From contig JAFIEG010000036.1 of assembly GCA_020832665.1 (NCBI GenBank), positions 1 to 43,232 on the forward strand: 43,232 nucleotides of DNA, given 5' to 3'. The first letter of the stretch is position 1. Every line of letters begins with the position of its first letter. Of the stretch, positions 41,936-43,232 are shown piece by piece. Made by a program: the position numbers and the translations under genes. Below the pieces are notes generated by a model that was not told the DNA's origin, ran no database searches, and worked only from the letters and a program-made list of their open reading frames with translations. This DNA comes from Pararhodobacter sp. (GTDB lineage: Bacteria; Pseudomonadota; Alphaproteobacteria; Rhodobacterales; Rhodobacteraceae).

Positions 41936-43232
41936 ATGGCGCAGATGACCCAGCCCAGCCCCACCAACCGCCCCGAACTGCCGCCCGAGATTGCGCGGCG
42001 GCGCACCTTTGCCATCATCAGCCACCCCGATGCCGGCAAGACCACGCTGACCGAGAAATTCCTGCTCTATGGCGGCGCCATCCAGATGGCGGGCCAGGTG
42101 CGCGCCAAGGGCGAGGCGCGGCGCACGCGTTCGGATTTCATGCAGATGGAAAAGGATCGCGGCATCTCGGTTTCGGCCTCGGCGATGTCGTTCGATTTCG
42201 ACGGGCATCGCTTCAATCTGGTCGATACGCCGGGTCACAGCGACTTTTCCGAAGATACCTATCGCACGCTTACCGCCGTCGATGCCGCGATCATGGTGAT
42301 CGACGGCGCCAAAGGGGTGGAAAGCCAGACCCGCAAGCTGTTCGAGGTCTGCCGGCTGCGCGACCTGCCGATCCTGACCTTTTGCAACAAGATGGACCGC
42401 GAGGCGCGCGATACCTTCGACATCATCGACGAGATTCAGGAAAACCTCGCCATCGACGTGACCCCTGCTTCGTGGCCCATCGGACAGGGGCGCGAATTCA
42501 TCGGCTGCTTCGATCTGCTGCATGACCGGCTGGAGCTGATGGACCGCGCTGACCGTAACAAGGTCGCCGAAAGCATCCGCATCGAAGGGCTCGATGACCC
42601 CAAGCTGGCCCGGCATGTGCCCGCTGAACTGCTCGAACAGCTGCGCGAGGAGATCGAGATGGCGCGCGGGCTGCTGCCGGGATTCGACATGCAGGCGGTG
42701 CGCGAAGGCACGCTGACCCCGATCTGGTTCGGCTCGGCGATCAACTCCTTCGGCGTGAAGGAACTGATGCAGGGTGTCGCCGCTTATGCCCCGCCGCCGC
42801 AGGTGCTGAACACCGACAAGCGCCAGGTCGCGCCCGAGGAAAGCACCGTCACCGGCTTCGTCTTCAAGGTGCAGGCCAACATGGACCCCAAGCACCGCGA
42901 CCGCGTGGCCTTTCTGCGCCTCGCCTCGGGCCATTTCACGCGCGGCATGAAGCTGCACCATGTGCGCGCCGGCAAGCCGATGGCGGTGTCTAACCCGGTG
43001 CTGTTTCTGGCCGCTGACCGCGAACTGGCCGAAGAGGCCTGGGCGGGCGACATCATCGGCATCCCCAATCACGGGCAGCTGCGCATCGGCGACACGCTCA
43101 CCGAGGGCGAGTCGATCCGCTTCACCGGCATTCCCTCTTTCGCGCCGGAACTGCTTCGCACCGCGCGCGCGGGCGATCCGATGAAGGCCAAGCATCTGGA
43201 AAAGGCGCTGATGCAATTCGCCGAAGAGGGCG
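41936..43232 (+). CDS. prfC: Peptide chain release factor 3 (3' end beyond window)
   Basis: The frame runs to the last base without a stop, giving 432 residues of a protein that is usually about 530. The GTPase motifs are IISHPDAGKTTLTEKF (G1), the switch region RTRSDFMQMEKDRGISVSAS, DTPGHSDF (G3) and FCNKMD (G4). The RF3 domain II region follows, starting near ESTVTGFVFKVQANMDPKHR. RF3 is a GTPase that removes RF1 and RF2 from the ribosome after peptide release. ATG 41936 (MAQMTQPSP) or the in-frame ATG 41945 is the start, and neither has a good ribosome binding site. The upstream 152 bases hold no gene. Confidence 0.96.
   Translation, partial: MAQMTQPSPTNRPELPPEIARRRTFAIISHPDAGKTTLTEKFLLYGGAIQMAGQVRAKGEARRTRSDFMQMEKDRGISVSASAMSFDFDGHRFNLVDTPGHSDFSEDTYRTLTAVDAAIMVIDGAKGVESQTRKLFEVCRLRDLPILTFCNKMDREARDTFDIIDEIQENLAIDVTPASWPIGQGREFIGCFDLLHDRLELMDRADRNKVAESIRIEGLDDPKLARHVPAELLEQLREEIEMARGLLPGFDMQAVREGTLTPIWFGSAINSFGVKELMQGVAAYAPPPQVLNTDKRQVAPEESTVTGFVFKVQANMDPKHRDRVAFLRLASGHFTRGMKLHHVRAGKPMAVSNPVLFLAADRELAEEAWAGDIIGIPNHGQLRIGDTLTEGESIRFTGIPSFAPELLRTARAGDPMKAKHLEKALMQFAEEG

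Noticed and set aside
41861-43216. Minus-strand ORF of 451 codons over prfC
   Set aside because: The opposite frame encodes RF3 with all GTPase motifs. The minus frame is a histidine/arginine-rich shadow.

Overview
The window comes from a high-GC alphaproteobacterium, most likely Rhodobacterales (Rhodobacteraceae). Supporting signs are the CtrA-era cell-cycle regulator GcrA, a SoeABC-type sulfite dehydrogenase, a tRNA-Phe of the alphaproteobacterial form, ClpP/ClpX as separate neighbours, and GC-rich intergenic repeats ending in GCAAGATGAAG. Most of the window is ordinary chromosomal core. The only clearly accessory stretch is about 1.6-2.6 kb.

Layout. At 1-1605 is the 3' part of an OmpA-domain envelope protein whose Ala/Glu-rich stalk is built from nested tandem repeats. 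A gene-poor strip (1606-2583) next to tRNA-Phe holds the right end of an IS3-family element and two tiny ORF remnants. From 2.8 to 10.7 kb are housekeeping and catabolic genes: an AbrB/AmoA-type membrane protein, a short-chain dehydrogenase, a zinc alcohol dehydrogenase, a DUF418 membrane protein, glycerol kinase, histidinol-phosphatase and an XRE regulator with a sigma-54-like promoter. From 11.1 to 15.6 kb are a quinone oxidoreductase preceded by TTTGCAA repeats, a BI-1/YccA membrane protein, a cytochrome c, an orphan ABC-2 permease and gcrA. From 15.8 to 26.8 kb are a 1338-residue GAF/multi-PAS hybrid histidine kinase, a DUF1989 protein, two tandem CapA-like proteins, KDPG aldolase, and a divergent glutaryl-CoA dehydrogenase/LysR pair. 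From 26.9 to 32.1 kb is a soeA-methyltransferase-soeB-soeC operon on the minus strand. From 32.4 to 43.2 kb are clpP, clpX, an aminotransferase, a hydrolase/threonine dehydratase/DUF167 run, a small conserved protein, an RhlE-like helicase, a diguanylate cyclase, a small secreted protein and the 5' part of prfC.

Cooperation. ClpX unfolds substrates for ClpP. SoeA, SoeB and SoeC form a membrane-bound molybdenum enzyme that passes electrons from sulfite to quinone. GcdH and its divergent LysR gene look like an enzyme/regulator pair. The hydrolase and threonine dehydratase overlap by four bases and are probably co-translated.

The most interesting signals are the homogenised 195-bp super-repeat in the OmpA gene, a four-copy intergenic repeat family in which one copy contains a perfect 30-bp hairpin, the textbook sigma-54 promoter upstream of the XRE gene, the methyltransferase overlapping soeB, and the decayed insertion site beside tRNA-Phe. 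I did not find a convincing wholly new multi-gene system. All functions are inferred from sequence by eye, with no database search.
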